A DNA stretch of 64,000 nucleotides from Moraxella oblonga NBRC 102422 (GCF_001598275.1 NZ_BCYQ01000010.1:27926-91925); one strand, 5' to 3'. Shown: positions 9,728 through 18,915, counted from the first letter of the stretch. The notes: generated from the sequence alone by a model not told the origin. Numbers and translations are program-made.

Positions 9728-10516
9728 TTAATCTGTTTGTATGGGGGTTCGGCTTAATTTTTCATCAATACCAGACAATCCAAAACGCCGTGCCAACTCA
9801 TTTAACACATCATTGCTAGATAATCCTAAGTGATGTAATGCCACAAGGCTATGAAACCACACGTCTGCAACCTCATATACCAAGTCTGCTTTGGCATCTG
9901 TGTCGTTGTCGCCACGACTGCGTACTAGTTCTAGCTCTTTGGCGGAAATGATGGTTTCGGTGGCTTCTTCGCCGACTTTTTCTAGGATTTTGTTGAGTCC
10001 TTTGTGGTAGAGGCTGGCGACATAAGAGCTGTCTTTGTTGGCAGATTTACGTTCGGTGAGAATTTTATCAAGTTCACCCAAAATATGGCTTTGGGTTGGT
10101 TTGGGTTGGGTGTGAGAGCTTGGGTTGTTTTGTCCATAAATCTCATCTGGGTCTTTGATGACAGGGGCAACTGACACCCAATCTTGTGCTTGTGTGTCTA
10201 GGCGTTCATAAAAGCAGGATTGGCGACCTGTATGACAAGCGATGCCACCGATTTGGGTGATGTGTAGCACAATGACATCTTTGTCGCAATCGGTATAAAT
10301 GTCGTGGACGATTTGGGTGTGTCCACTGGTTTCACCTTTGTGCCACAACTTGCCACGAGAGCGACTAAAATACACTGCATGACCTGTTTTGACCGTCAGC
10401 TCAATCGCTTCACGGTTTTGCCATGCCATCATCAAAATCTGCCCTGTATCACGGTCTTGGGCAATGGCAGGAATTAGTCCGTCTTTGTCAAATTTTAGGG
10501 TGTCAAGATAACTCAT
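9728..10516 (-). CDS. hisIE: Bifunctional phosphoribosyl-AMP cyclohydrolase / phosphoribosyl-ATP pyrophosphatase
   Basis: A fused HisI-HisE enzyme for steps 2 and 3 of histidine synthesis. The N-terminal cyclohydrolase shows [16 protein letters not shown] and the metal-binding Asp and Cys residues ([14 protein letters not shown]). The C-terminal pyrophosphatase shows [14 protein letters not shown] and the helical E...D pattern. I place the start at the second of two adjacent ATGs (10514-10516), because GGAG at 10524-10527 is then 7 bases upstream; a longer TTG start at 10528 would overlap that site. hisIE next to tatABC is a common gammaproteobacterial arrangement. Confidence 0.93.
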   Translation of the reverse strand: MSYLDTLKFDKDGLIPAIAQDRDTGQILMMAWQNREAIELTVKTGHAVYFSRSRGKLWHKGETSGHTQIVHDIYTDCDKDVIVLHITQIGGIACHTGRQSCFYERLDTQAQDWVSVAPVIKDPDEIYGQNNPSSHTQPKPTQSHILGELDKILTERKSANKDSSYVASLYHKGLNKILEKVGEEATETIISAKELELVRSRGDNDTDAKADLVYEVADVWFHSLVALHHLGLSSNDVLNELARRFGLSGIDEKLSRTPIQTD

Positions 10517-10848
10517 CATCAGCTCCAAATTTTTGGTTATTGTAGCATAAAATGAGGCGTTTAGGTTTTTAAATGATTAAAAACTCATCAACAAATACCC
10601 CATTTTATCAACATAGAAACGATCATTGGCAACTGTTAAATTTTGATGGATTAATTGACAACTTATCAAACTCATTGGGGTTAAATATAAATTATGATTC
10701 ATGTGATGATGTTTGATATGCCAATGCCTTTTTATTTGATTTAAAGTATAGGGAAATTATTTTAAAAAATAATTTATCTTTGTCATTTTTTAATAAAATT
10801 AGTTAAATGGTATTGGTAAGGGTTGATAAGGGGTTGTGATTTTATTTA
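10517..10848. other. AT-rich intergenic region
   Basis: About 330 bases between the 3' end of the unknown gene at 10849-11646 and the start of hisIE. It holds the hisIE leader and long A/T runs. I see no gene, no strong hairpin followed by a T run, and no repeat. Confidence 0.45.
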
Positions 10849-11646
10849 TTATCCCCAATGAATGGGATTGCCTGTTTCAATGGATGCTTTGGCAACCTTG
10901 ATTAAGGGCGTAACAATATAAGTAAAATCTTCAGAAATTAAAACTTGTTCTTTATTAACAATAAACTCACTTTTTGATTTATCAACAATACCATAATGAC
11001 AATGAAAATTTTTGCCAGTTTTAATATCGGTAAATATAAACTGATTATTACCTAATTTTTCTTGATAAAAATGCAAACTTTCAAAAACAAGATAATCTTG
11101 ACTATCGCCAATAAAAAACCCACGATTGCCAAGATAAAAATAATAAGTTGGTTTTGAAGTCAAAATAAAAAGTGTTTGAGTATTGATGTGCGTATGGGTA
11201 ATATAGTCATCTTTTCCTACTTCTTTTAAAACGATTTTTTCGCTGGTGTCTTTTCGGTTTTGAATGTGGGTTAATTCTTGTAGTAAATTTTTTGCCAAAT
11301 GAGCTGGTACTGTTCCGCCATTCACAGTTGGTAAATATTGGTGTAAAGTAGGGTAAATATTTGAATGATTGGCAACAAATTGGCGAAATTCGCTCATTGC
11401 CGAAATATTGCCAATCCATTCGTTTACCAAATACATTCCCCTGTGCTCACAGCCATTTTCAAGCCAATCATAATAAAAATCGTTTTCTATCTTGATTACT
11501 TTGTCTTTATTATTTTTTATGTCATTTGGCAAACATAGGGTTAAACCATCTTCATCATAATCATAACAAATATAATCGGCAAAATAAGGGCGTGGAATTT
11601 TACCGTCTTGAAAACAGCGACAATGTACAAAAGCATTATATCCCAT
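10849..11646 (-). CDS. Hypothetical protein (265 aa)
   Basis: A soluble, acidic and aromatic-rich protein with no signal peptide or membrane helix. It begins MGYNAFVHCRCFQDGKIPRP and contains several Cys/His residues, including HCRC and a late CHYG. A good RBS (AAGGATAAAA-ATG) supports expression. I do not recognise the family. Lying last behind the gatB region, among other lone unknown genes, it could be an immunity-type or other accessory protein; that is inference from context only. Confidence 0.65.
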   Translation of the reverse strand: MGYNAFVHCRCFQDGKIPRPYFADYICYDYDEDGLTLCLPNDIKNNKDKVIKIENDFYYDWLENGCEHRGMYLVNEWIGNISAMSEFRQFVANHSNIYPTLHQYLPTVNGGTVPAHLAKNLLQELTHIQNRKDTSEKIVLKEVGKDDYITHTHINTQTLFILTSKPTYYFYLGNRGFFIGDSQDYLVFESLHFYQEKLGNNQFIFTDIKTGKNFHCHYGIVDKSKSEFIVNKEQVLISEDFTYIVTPLIKVAKASIETGNPIHWG

Positions 11647-11673
11647 TTTTATCCTTATATTTTTTGGTGGTAA

Positions 11674-11690
11674 GGTGCGTACAACGCACC
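11674..11690. repeat. GGTGCGT-ACA-ACGCACC palindrome
   Basis: A perfect 7-base inverted repeat around ACA, between two unknown genes. It shares its arms, and the following CAGT context, with the copies at 1298-1344. A palindrome here could also act in mRNA ending or processing, but no T run follows. Confidence 0.55.
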
Positions 11691-11697
11691 AGTTTTA

Positions 11698-12222
11698 CTA
11701 CCTACTTTCTCGCACCCATAAAAAATGAATATTTTCATCTTTATCTATCCAAAATGTCAATTTGGATAATTCGTCAATCGGGTCTTGTATTTGGTCTAAA
11801 ATAGCACTTCTAAATTTTTCTCGGTTTAATTCAAAGGTGTAAATTTTATCAACTTCATTTAGTTTTTCTAGTTGCCCATTTAAAATTTGTTGTAACAAAT
11901 GATGATTGTTGGTTTGATTTTCTGCATTTTGAATTTCTTGAATGGCTTCATTGATGTGATTGCTTAATTTTAATGGGTAACCTTCCTTAAATCTATAATA
12001 ATCAAACCAAGTGGGTAATGATTGCAAAAAGTTTTCACAAGATTTAAGAATAAGATAAATGTTGGTTTCTAAATCAAAACGATAGCAATTCATTTGACAA
12101 TAAATAACATAACCATCTGGATAATGTGTTATCTCATTGTAGCAATATAGTTTTAAAAAACTTTCTGAAAGATGGAGTTCTGGTTTCTTAAAATGCTGAG
12201 TAACTTTTGTAATATCAATCAT
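11698..12222 (-). CDS. Hypothetical protein (174 aa)
   Basis: A soluble protein of unknown family, starting MIDITKVTQHF. Aromatic-rich beta-like segments (YPDGYVIYCQMNCYRFD) come first, then a helical region (about 110-150), and the end is FWIDKDENIHFLWVRE. I chose the ATG at 12220-12222 because AGGA lies 6 bases upstream. A longer frame would run through the gatB terminator and is unlikely. No signal peptide. Its job is unknown. Confidence 0.65.
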   Translation of the reverse strand: MIDITKVTQHFKKPELHLSESFLKLYCYNEITHYPDGYVIYCQMNCYRFDLETNIYLILKSCENFLQSLPTWFDYYRFKEGYPLKLSNHINEAIQEIQNAENQTNNHHLLQQILNGQLEKLNEVDKIYTFELNREKFRSAILDQIQDPIDELSKLTFWIDKDENIHFLWVRESR

Positions 12223-12229
12223 CGTTATT

Positions 12230-12268
12230 CCTATAAATAAAACCCCAAACACCAACCGATATTTGGGG
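12230..12268 (-). terminator. Intrinsic terminator after gatB
   Basis: On the reverse strand, CCCCAAA and TTTGGGG pair around a 12-base loop (plus-strand 12243-12268) and are followed by TTTTATTTAT. It begins 10 bases after the gatB stop and marks the probable end of the gat transcript. Confidence 0.75.
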
Positions 12269-12277
12269 CTTATTTTA

Positions 12278-13747
12278 TCAACCAATCAACTTCTTCAACA
12301 ATTCATTGACTTGTGCTGGATTGGCTTTTCCTTTACTGGCTTTCATTACTTGTCCGACCAGTCCATTAAAGGCTTTTTCTTTTCCGCCTTTATATTCGTC
12401 CACCATTGCTTGATTATTAGCAAGGACTTCTTTAATAATCGCCTCAATCGCCCCTGTATCGGTTTCTTGTTTTAAACCTTTTTCATTGATAATCTCATCG
12501 GCACTTTTATCAGATTCCCAAAGATAATTAAAGACTTCTTTGGCGATTTTACCGCTAATGGTATTATCCAAAATACGAAGAATTAAGCCTGCCAAGCGTT
12601 CGGCATTGATGGGAGATTTATCAATGGTCAGTTCGTTTTTATTGAGTGAACCCAATAAATCGCCCATAATCCAGTTAGCCCCGATTTTGGCATTATTTTT
12701 ACCAACTTTTTCTACCACTTCTAAGAAATAATCGGACAATTCACGACTGCCATTTAATACATTGGCGTCATAGTTGGATAAGCCAAATTCACTTACAAAG
12801 CGTTCTTTTCGCACACTTGGCAATTCTGGCATTTTATCTTTAATGCTTTGCAACGACTCATCAGAAATAATGACAGGCAATAGGTCAGGGCAAGGAAAAT
12901 AGCGATAGTCATTGGCTTCTTCTTTGGTTCGCATTGCCCGTGTTTCATCTTTTTGGGGGTCATACAGGCGAGTGGCTTGCACGACTTGTCCGCCGTCCTC
13001 AATCAAGTCAATTTGGCGTTCAATCTCTGATTTAATCGCCCGTTCAATAAAGCGAAATGAGTTTAGATTTTTGAGTTCACAGCGAGTGCCAAAGGGGGTG
13101 TTTGGCTTATGCACCGAGACATTGATGTCGGCACGAAATGAGCCTTCCGCCATAATCGCATCGCTAATGCCAAGCCAAGTAACCAGCTCGTGAATGGTCT
13201 TGACATAGGCGACCGCTTCGTCCGCCGAGTGAATGTCTGGCTCTGAAACAATCTCAATGAGCGGTGTGCCAGCACGGTTTAAATCCACGCCTGTCATCTG
13301 GGGGACGGCATCGTGTACCGATTTGCCAGCGTCCTCTTCTAGGTGGGCACGGGTGATACCGATTCGTTTGGTGTATTCATCTTTTTGCCCTGCGTTCACC
13401 AAAATGTCAATATAGCCCTCGCCCACGATGGGGTGTGCCATCTGGCTGGTTTGATAGCCTTTGGGTAAGTCTGGATAGAAGTAGTTTTTGCGGTCAAAGG
13501 CGTTCATTTGACCGATTTTGGCATTCACACCCAAGCCAAATTTGACCGCCTTTTCAACAACCTCGGCATTCAAAACTGGCAACACCCCCGGCATTGCAAG
13601 GTCAATGATATTGGCCTGTGTGTTGGGTTCTTGCCCAAATTCGGTACTGGCAGGGGAGAAAATTTTGGTGGCGGTATTTAATTGGCAATGGATTTCAATG
13701 CCGATGACAACTTCATAGCCGTCAATAAGTAAGTTTGGGGTAGTCAT
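12278..13747 (-). CDS. gatB: Asp-tRNA(Asn)/Glu-tRNA(Gln) amidotransferase subunit B
   Basis: The 489-residue GatB subunit binds the mischarged tRNA and activates it for transamidation. The N-terminal cradle starts [17 protein letters not shown], and the kinase-like signature [20 protein letters not shown] region is present ([20 protein letters not shown]). A YqeY-like tail domain fills about 400-489. Length is normal. Unlike the usual gatCAB order, about 2.5 kb of accessory genes separates it from gatA; a PIN toxin gene ends 16 bases upstream. Confidence 0.96.
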   Translation of the reverse strand: MTTPNLLIDGYEVVIGIEIHCQLNTATKIFSPASTEFGQEPNTQANIIDLAMPGVLPVLNAEVVEKAVKFGLGVNAKIGQMNAFDRKNYFYPDLPKGYQTSQMAHPIVGEGYIDILVNAGQKDEYTKRIGITRAHLEEDAGKSVHDAVPQMTGVDLNRAGTPLIEIVSEPDIHSADEAVAYVKTIHELVTWLGISDAIMAEGSFRADINVSVHKPNTPFGTRCELKNLNSFRFIERAIKSEIERQIDLIEDGGQVVQATRLYDPQKDETRAMRTKEEANDYRYFPCPDLLPVIISDESLQSIKDKMPELPSVRKERFVSEFGLSNYDANVLNGSRELSDYFLEVVEKVGKNNAKIGANWIMGDLLGSLNKNELTIDKSPINAERLAGLILRILDNTISGKIAKEVFNYLWESDKSADEIINEKGLKQETDTGAIEAIIKEVLANNQAMVDEYKGGKEKAFNGLVGQVMKASKGKANPAQVNELLKKLIG

Positions 13748-13763
13748 AATGGGTCTCTTTATT

Positions 13764-14153
13764 TTAAGTTAATTGATTTACGCCTTGTGTTTTGGATAAT
13801 TTTTTATCAAATGTCCAAAACGGATAATTGTGATGATTGGTATTGGCAAAAATTAAATAATCAGAAAAATCTGCTGTGCCATTTTTAAATAAATTTAAAG
13901 CGGTTTCAAAATGATTGGCTTTTTCCAAAATAAAGCTATCATTATTATTTAAAATTTCTAAAATAACAATAACCTGCTCTTTATTAAAATCATAACTGCT
14001 TTCTAATACCCATATCAGTTCTATTTGCACCATTTGACTGATATAGATATGGGTTTCATTTTTTAATAAATTTTTGACAAGGTTAATTTGTTTTTGGGCG
14101 GACGGTTCATCAACAAACAATCTTACCAAAATATTGGTATCAACTGCTATCAT
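13764..14153 (-). CDS. PIN-domain toxin (VapC family)
   Basis: A 129-residue PIN ribonuclease of the [16 protein letters not shown] type. The acidic site is complete: Asp5, Glu45 (QIELIWVLE), Asp95/Asp98 (ADFSDYL) and Asp116 (TFDKKL). It differs clearly from the HKDPFDRM-type toxins at 3283 and 14534. Its start overlaps the antitoxin stop by four bases, the standard coupling of antitoxin-then-toxin pairs. gatB starts 16 bases downstream and is probably co-transcribed. Confidence 0.85.
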   Translation of the reverse strand: MIAVDTNILVRLFVDEPSAQKQINLVKNLLKNETHIYISQMVQIELIWVLESSYDFNKEQVIVILEILNNNDSFILEKANHFETALNLFKNGTADFSDYLIFANTNHHNYPFWTFDKKLSKTQGVNQLT

Positions 14154-14521
14154 AATTGACCGCCACGCATTTTGATTGCCTTATCCATATCTTCAATGCT
14201 TACGGATTTATCAGATTTTAATACACCAAAAAAATCATCAAATGCTCCCTTGCTTTGGGTAACGGTTAGGCTTGCATTTGCATCTTGGCTGTTTTCGTCT
14301 AGCCAATCATTAAAATCCATTTCATCATCAAAATCGTCTGGAATATAAAAAGGTTTTGCACCGCCAATTTTTTGATAAGCAGGCGGTAATTTTTCTGTGT
14401 CTTTACCATAATCATTGATAAAGTTAAAAAAATAGCGTGCCACATTTTCTTTGCCAATTTTATCGGTAAAATTTTGATAAACACTGTCGCTTATTTGAAA
14501 AGAAAATGAAAGGGTTTGCAT
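14150..14521 (-). CDS. Composite antitoxin with two docking tails
   Basis: A 123-residue antitoxin. Residues 1-67 resemble the whole neighbouring antitoxin at 14923-15138 (MQTLSFSF..., PPAYQKIGG, PFYIPDDFDDEM). After that come an acidic linker and a second tail (89-121, SKGAFDDFFGVLKSDKSVSI then EDMDKAIKMRGG), which is the kind of tail seen on AbrB/MazE-like VapB antitoxins paired with MIAVDTN-type VapC toxins. It is therefore a fusion that could in principle hold two toxin classes. Coupled to the toxin at 13764. Confidence 0.75.
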   Translation of the reverse strand: MQTLSFSFQISDSVYQNFTDKIGKENVARYFFNFINDYGKDTEKLPPAYQKIGGAKPFYIPDDFDDEMDFNDWLDENSQDANASLTVTQSKGAFDDFFGVLKSDKSVSIEDMDKAIKMRGGQL

Positions 14522-14533
14522 AATGTTTTCCTT

Positions 14534-14926
14534 TTAAATCATATAAAGATTTAGATTGGGATATTGCTCAATTTTTTCATCAGCCGTCATTAAAATAAGG
14601 TTTTCACTCATTGCTTGGGCGATTAACATTCTATCAAAAGGGTCTTTATGGATTAAGGGTAAATCTTTGACCGCTAAGGTGTGATAAGCGTTAATGTCAA
14701 GTTGCTTGTAATTTCTTTCCAATAACGATTGATAAAATAAATTTGGCTCTATGATTTCTTTTTGAGCATCGCCTTTTTTGTGTTTGATAGACATTTCCCA
14801 AATATTAACCACACTAAACCAAATCTTATTTTGTGGGTTTAACAAAATACTTTTGGCTTCTTTATTTAACTTTTCGTGATTTTGAATAAGCCATAAAGCG
14901 ATGTGCGTATCTAGCAAATAATTCAT
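14534..14926 (-). CDS. PIN-domain toxin (VapC family, COG3744-like)
   Basis: A 130-residue PIN ribonuclease with Asp6 (YLLDTH), Glu44 (NIWEMSIK), Asp95/Asp98 (HKDPFDRMLIAQAMSENL) and Asp116. It is a close paralogue of the toxin between pheS and pheT, although the two antitoxins belong to different N-terminal families. Its ATG overlaps the stop of the antitoxin at 14923-15138. Confidence 0.85.
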   Translation of the reverse strand: MNYLLDTHIALWLIQNHEKLNKEAKSILLNPQNKIWFSVVNIWEMSIKHKKGDAQKEIIEPNLFYQSLLERNYKQLDINAYHTLAVKDLPLIHKDPFDRMLIAQAMSENLILMTADEKIEQYPNLNLYMI

Positions 14927-15138
14927 TGGCTAAAATCCGTCATTTCATCATCAAAATTCTCTGGAATTTTAAATGGCACAACACCGCCCAAACGATGATA
15001 AGCAGGCGGATATATCTCATCGTTGCGAGAAAATTCGCTGATGAAATTTTTAAAATATAATGCCAAATTATCTGTACCAATTTTTTTGACAAAATCTTGG
15101 TATTCATTGTCGTTTACTTCAAAGCTAATCGTTTGCAT
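14923..15138 (-). CDS. Antitoxin of a PIN-toxin pair
   Basis: A 71-residue antitoxin, MQTISFEVNDNEYQDFVKKI at the start and VPFKIPENFDDEM near the end. The start is the ATG at 15136-15138, with AAGGA 7 bases upstream; the longer TTG frame includes that site. The N-terminal 60 residues are shared with the antitoxin at 14150-14521, evidence of a tandem duplication followed by tail exchange. It overlaps its toxin by four bases. Confidence 0.72.
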   Translation of the reverse strand: MQTISFEVNDNEYQDFVKKIGTDNLALYFKNFISEFSRNDEIYPPAYHRLGGVVPFKIPENFDDEMTDFSQ

Positions 15139-15155
15139 AATACTTTCCTTAAAAC

Positions 15156-15659
15156 TCAAGCCTTAATTCTTGCCATTGTATAGGCACTCACAAACTCGCC
15201 ATTTCTAAATGCAAAAGCTTTGTGTTCGCCTTCAATGACAAAGCCAAATTTTTGATATAGGCTAATGGCTTTGTCATTATCGGTATAGACAGTTAATTCC
15301 ACCCTTTTTAAATTAAGCCAATTATCCGCCAAATCAATGATGGTCGTCATTAACGCCTTGCCAATACCTTGCCCTTGAAATTCATCAGAGACTGCAATGA
15401 CAAAATTACCAATATGCTTTCGCCGTTCATTGGTTTCAATTCTTAGAGCAATATTGCCAACAACAATGTCGGTATCGTCTTTTTGGATAATCGCTACAAA
15501 AGAATGGACATTATCAGGAATATTGCTAAGCCACTTTTTCCAATTATCGTTTGATTGGCTTGGCAAGTGCAAAGTTTGAGCAAAAACACTAGGATTGCTA
15601 TACAGTTTTTGCATTCCGTCTGAATGTTTTTGTTCGGTGCGGACAATATGAATACTCAT
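15156..15659 (-). CDS. GNAT N-acetyltransferase (AaaT/YhhY-like)
   Basis: A 167-residue GNAT acetyltransferase. The acetyl-CoA loop is EFQGQGIGKALM (about 93-104), followed by NWLNLKRVELTVYTDNDKAI and a late GEHKAFAFRNGEFVSAY. This whole pattern matches E. coli YhhY (AaaT), an amino-acid N-acetyltransferase, including the NWL..RIELTV and ALRNGEYVDAYYMAR regions. The substrate here is inferred from that likeness. Although it sits among toxin pairs, it lacks a ribbon-helix-helix partner and is unlikely to be a TacT/AtaT-type toxin. Confidence 0.82.
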   Translation of the reverse strand: MSIHIVRTEQKHSDGMQKLYSNPSVFAQTLHLPSQSNDNWKKWLSNIPDNVHSFVAIIQKDDTDIVVGNIALRIETNERRKHIGNFVIAVSDEFQGQGIGKALMTTIIDLADNWLNLKRVELTVYTDNDKAISLYQKFGFVIEGEHKAFAFRNGEFVSAYTMARIKA

Positions 15660-15667
15660 TGTTATTC

Positions 15668-16036
15668 CTAAGTATATAATTGATAATATTTCATCAATTT
15701 ATCATCAAGTGTCAATAAAGCTAATTGATGGGTTTTTGCCGTTGCCAAAATTAGGGCGTCTGGCAATTTAATTTTATACCTTTGGCGAATGGCGATTGCT
15801 TCATCGCGAATAGGATTATCAAGTGGATATTGTGTGAATTGGTTGGCAATGTATTTTAATTGCTCACAAGTTTCATTATCCACGCCATAAAAACCAATAA
15901 ACTCAATATAAGTAATGACGCTGATGGCACATTGAGATAAATAAACCCCTTTTTGTGATAATAAATTAAAACTTTCAGGTGTTTGTTTTTGTAAACCAAT
16001 CAGCGCACAAGTATCAAGCAAATATTTACCACTCAT
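15668..16036 (-). CDS. PIN-domain toxin (VapC family)
   Basis: A 122-residue PIN ribonuclease starting MSGKYLLDTCALIG. The acidic site is Asp8, Glu45 (TYIEFIGF), Asp93 (LPDALILATA) and Asp111/112 (TLDDKL). I place the start at the ATG 16034-16036, which overlaps the antitoxin end; an upstream in-frame ATG would add 13 residues inside the antitoxin gene. It is a third, distinct PIN subtype in this island. Confidence 0.8.
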   Translation of the reverse strand: MSGKYLLDTCALIGLQKQTPESFNLLSQKGVYLSQCAISVITYIEFIGFYGVDNETCEQLKYIANQFTQYPLDNPIRDEAIAIRQRYKIKLPDALILATAKTHQLALLTLDDKLMKYYQLYT

Positions 16037-16241
16037 CACGCATTGCTCTTTGATATGCCACAGGGTCAATGCCATTAAATGCTTCTATGGGCGGTTGTTT
16101 TTTAAAAAAGTCGGTTAATAACACATCGTCTTTTTTATTTTCACTCGCCCATTTTTCAATCAACTCTATAACGCTTAATTGCTCACTTTGAGCTTTGGCG
16201 ATAACCAGCTGTTCAATATGGGGTGGCAGTTCTATTAACAT
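16026..16241 (-). CDS. VapB-like antitoxin
   Basis: A 71-residue protein, MLIELPPHIEQLVIAKAQSE at the start, with a ribbon-helix-helix-like N-terminus (beta strand LIELPPHIE, then two helices) and a C-terminal toxin-docking tail (FNGIDPVAYQRAMRDEW). GGAG lies 5 bases before the second of two adjacent ATGs. The last 11 bases overlap the PIN toxin gene downstream, so the pair is coupled. Confidence 0.72.
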   Translation of the reverse strand: MLIELPPHIEQLVIAKAQSEQLSVIELIEKWASENKKDDVLLTDFFKKQPPIEAFNGIDPVAYQRAMRDEW

Positions 16242-16250
16242 CATTACTCC

Positions 16251-16700
16251 TTAGATGCCATTATGAAGTAGTATTAAATTTTTATCATTTTCTACTAATA
16301 CACAATAACCAATCAATGTATCTAATTGAGCCAATAACTCATCACGACATACGGTGATTTTTTCATAATCGCCTTTAAAATTATCATTGCCCACAATTGT
16401 AAAATAACTGCCTGTTAAAATAAACTGATCAGGGGTATTGGCAAATACCGCTCGCCAAGCGATGATTAAGTTTTTAAAGGGTGTAATCAGCGATTGATTA
16501 AACCCTGTAATGCCATAATAACACAGTCCTTGAATGGGCTGTTCTGTATCACAGTGAGCTAGGGCGGTTATCCAGTTTAAGCTATCCATTAGATATTGAA
16601 TAATGTCATCGTGGATAGTTGCTTTATTGGGATTGTCATTATGTATAAAAGTGTCGCCATTATTGGCAATCACCGTAAAATAATGGGTTAATCCGCTCAT
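16251..16700 (-). CDS. Hypothetical protein (149 aa)
   Basis: A soluble 149-residue protein that I do not recognise. It begins MSGLTHYFTVIANNGDTFIH and alternates beta-like segments with a helix around 28-50. No signal peptide or membrane helix. It starts 16 bases after the gatA stop and ends 9 bases before the VapB-like antitoxin, so it reads as part of the gat transcript. Confidence 0.6.
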   Translation of the reverse strand: MSGLTHYFTVIANNGDTFIHNDNPNKATIHDDIIQYLMDSLNWITALAHCDTEQPIQGLCYYGITGFNQSLITPFKNLIIAWRAVFANTPDQFILTGSYFTIVGNDNFKGDYEKITVCRDELLAQLDTLIGYCVLVENDKNLILLHNGI

Positions 16701-16716
16701 TTTTAATTAGCCCTTT

Positions 16717-18195
16717 TTAGCTTTTAGCGATTGGCGATAATTCTTTATGAAACGCTGTCGCCCCTTGATAGGCGTGTGTGGCGTTTAATAGGGTATTTTC
16801 CGCCCAATGTTTGCCAATCAGTTGCAAGCCCACAGGCAAACCGCCGACAAAGCCCACAGGATGCGACAAACTTGGCAAACCTGCCAAATTAACCCCAATG
16901 GTATAAACATCGCCCAAATAAATTTCGGCAGGGGTCAAACTTGCCCCAATCGGATAGGCGGTGGTCGGAGCGGTGGGCGTGGCAATCAGGTCGCAACTTT
17001 CAAAGGCTTTTAAAAAGTCGTTTAACACCAGACGGCGTACCTTTTGAGCCTTGACATAATAGGCATCAAAATAGCCTGCCGATAGGGCATAAGTTCCCAT
17101 CAAGATACGGCGTTGCACTTCTGCCCCAAAACCTTCACTGCGTGAACGAGTGTACAAATCTTGCAAATCCTTGGGGTTTTCACAGCGATAACCATAACGC
17201 ACGCCATCAAATCTTGACAAATTGGAGCTGGCTTCGGCAGGGGCAAGCAGATAATAAGTGGCAAGGGTAATTTTGGGGTCGGTCAAATTGATGTCCACCA
17301 GTGTCGCCCCAAGTTCCACATAGGTTTGTAGGGATTTTTCAATGACGGCTTTGACTTCATTGTTTAAGCCTTCGCCAAAATACTCTTTTGGCACGCCAAC
17401 TCTTAGCCCTGTAAGCGGTTTGTCGCCATCTATTTTATCTAATTCGCCAAGCCAGTTTGGCACATCTTTGTTTACGCTTGTACTGTCTTTGGGGTCATAG
17501 CCACTCATCGCCTGCAATAGATAGGCACAGTCTTGTGCTGTTCGCCCAAATACCCCTGCTTGGTCAAAGCTGGACGCATAGGCAATCATACCAAAACGGC
17601 TAACACGCCCATAAGTTGGCTTAATGCCTGTAATGCCACAAAATGAAGCTGGCTGACGAATAGACCCACCTGTATCCGAGCCAGTAGCAACAGGCACAAG
17701 ACCGCTTGCGACCGCCGCCGCCGAGCCACCTGATGAACCACCAGAGACACGACTTAAATCATAGGGGTTATGCACCGCCCCAAAGTAGGAGCTTTCATTG
17801 TCCGACCCCATAGCAAATTCGTCCATATTAAGCTTACCAAGCGAAATAAACCCAGCATTGGCAATATTTTCCACCAAAGTGGCATTGTAAGGGGCGACAA
17901 AGTTTGAGAGCATTTTTGAACCACAAGTGGTCAAAACGCCTTGTGTGCAAAGGTTGTCTTTGTGAGCCATTGGCACGCCAAGTAGGGGGCGAGTGTCGCC
18001 CTTAGCACGCAACTCATCGGCAAGGCGAGCCTCTTTTAATGCCAATTCAGGCGTTACGGTAATAAAGCTGTTGATATCTTTATCCAGCGTGTCAATCCGC
18101 TTTAAAAAATGCTCTGTCAGCTCCACCGAGCTAAATTGTTTGTTTTGTAAGCCGTCAGCGATTTCACGGACGGATAGGGTGTGGAGTTGGGTCAT
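16717..18195 (-). CDS. gatA: Asp-tRNA(Asn)/Glu-tRNA(Gln) amidotransferase subunit A
   Basis: The 492-residue amidase subunit releases ammonia from glutamine for GatB. The Ser-Ser-Lys catalytic triad lies in the signature regions [20 protein letters not shown] (Lys) and [20 protein letters not shown], followed by [19 protein letters not shown] (the catalytic serines). Full length. A small DUF6881-like gene separates it from gatC, and a block of accessory genes separates it from gatB. Confidence 0.96.
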   Translation of the reverse strand: MTQLHTLSVREIADGLQNKQFSSVELTEHFLKRIDTLDKDINSFITVTPELALKEARLADELRAKGDTRPLLGVPMAHKDNLCTQGVLTTCGSKMLSNFVAPYNATLVENIANAGFISLGKLNMDEFAMGSDNESSYFGAVHNPYDLSRVSGGSSGGSAAAVASGLVPVATGSDTGGSIRQPASFCGITGIKPTYGRVSRFGMIAYASSFDQAGVFGRTAQDCAYLLQAMSGYDPKDSTSVNKDVPNWLGELDKIDGDKPLTGLRVGVPKEYFGEGLNNEVKAVIEKSLQTYVELGATLVDINLTDPKITLATYYLLAPAEASSNLSRFDGVRYGYRCENPKDLQDLYTRSRSEGFGAEVQRRILMGTYALSAGYFDAYYVKAQKVRRLVLNDFLKAFESCDLIATPTAPTTAYPIGASLTPAEIYLGDVYTIGVNLAGLPSLSHPVGFVGGLPVGLQLIGKHWAENTLLNATHAYQGATAFHKELSPIAKS

Positions 18196-18218
18196 TTTGT
18201 TTTCTCTGATTTTAAAAT

Positions 18219-18521
18219 TTACGGTTTAAATTTTGGGTTGTTGGGATTTTGCCACAACTTGTCAAATTCACTTTGGCTAATTTCGGTGTTAATAAATTCA
18301 TCATTATCATCATCACAACCTAACACATCATCAATCGTGGTGTTATAAAGCCAAGTTTCATCAATTCCTTCTTGGTTGGTGTGGTCAGCGTACAAGATTT
18401 TGCCTGATGTAAACACTTCAATGCGTTGCACTTCATCGCCCTTATCATCAAAAGATGAATAGTAAAGGCTTGGAAACTCATCGTCATCATCGTGTAGCCA
18501 TTCGGTTTTGATGTATCGCAT
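18219..18521 (-). CDS. DUF6881-like small acidic protein
   Basis: A 100-residue acidic protein: [20 protein letters not shown], then [14 protein letters not shown] and a late [12 protein letters not shown]. This order (Tyr-Ile/Leu-Lys-x-x-W-x-H-Asp start, E-I/V-F-x-x-G-x-x-x-Y-A centre, E-F-x-x-L-W end) fits the DUF6881 family as I remember it. The function is unknown. It sits between gatC and gatA, where no gene is normally found. Confidence 0.65.
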   Translation of the reverse strand: MRYIKTEWLHDDDDEFPSLYYSSFDDKGDEVQRIEVFTSGKILYADHTNQEGIDETWLYNTTIDDVLGCDDDNDEFINTEISQSEFDKLWQNPNNPKFKP

Positions 18522-18549
18522 TTATTACTCCAAAATTAGAAAATGACGA

Positions 18550-18846
18550 TTATTCAATCACTTGTGGCACAAGGTATAATCCGTCCTGCACGGCAGGGGC
18601 AATCGCTTGATTTAATTCACGATTGACCGCCAAACCATTTAAATCCACCACATCAGGGCGAAGCACTTGCACGCCATCGTGGACATTGGTCAAAGGCTTG
18701 ATGTCATCGGTATCCACAGACGATAACACTTCCATCATTGATAAAATCTTGCCAATGCTATCGGCATAAGCACAGCACTGAGTTTCGTCCACCGCAAGGC
18801 GAGACAGATTGGCGATTTTGGCAAGTTCTTGGGGGGATAGGCTCAT
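18550..18846 (-). CDS. gatC: Asp-tRNA(Asn)/Glu-tRNA(Gln) amidotransferase subunit C
   Basis: A 98-residue subunit that stabilises GatA-GatB. MSLSPQELAKIANLSRLAVD and DIKPLTNVHDGVQVLRPDVV are typical. Two adjacent ATGs are possible starts; I use the second, 7 bases after AGGA. First gene of the gat operon, divergent from mreB as in Pseudomonas. Confidence 0.92.
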   Translation of the reverse strand: MSLSPQELAKIANLSRLAVDETQCCAYADSIGKILSMMEVLSSVDTDDIKPLTNVHDGVQVLRPDVVDLNGLAVNRELNQAIAPAVQDGLYLVPQVIE

Positions 18847-18886
18847 CATTATTTCCTAAAAATAAGTATTCAAATCGCCCCATTCT

Positions 18887-18915
18887 ATCATATTTTGGGT
18901 GGATACGCACGGCAA
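18887..18915 (-). promoter_or_regulatory. Candidate promoter of the gat operon
   Basis: On the reverse strand, TTGCCG (plus 18910-18915) and TATGAT (plus 18887-18892) are spaced by 17 bases, about 40 bases before gatC. The -10 matches five of six consensus bases, the -35 only three. Confidence 0.45.

Noticed and set aside
12222..12285. A longer start for the 174-residue unknown protein
   Set aside because: The extension would be read through the gatB terminator hairpin, while the shorter ATG has a good RBS.
15156..15659. The acetyltransferase as a TacT/AtaT-type GNAT toxin
   Set aside because: Its motifs follow YhhY/AaaT, and no ribbon-helix-helix antitoxin is coupled upstream of it.
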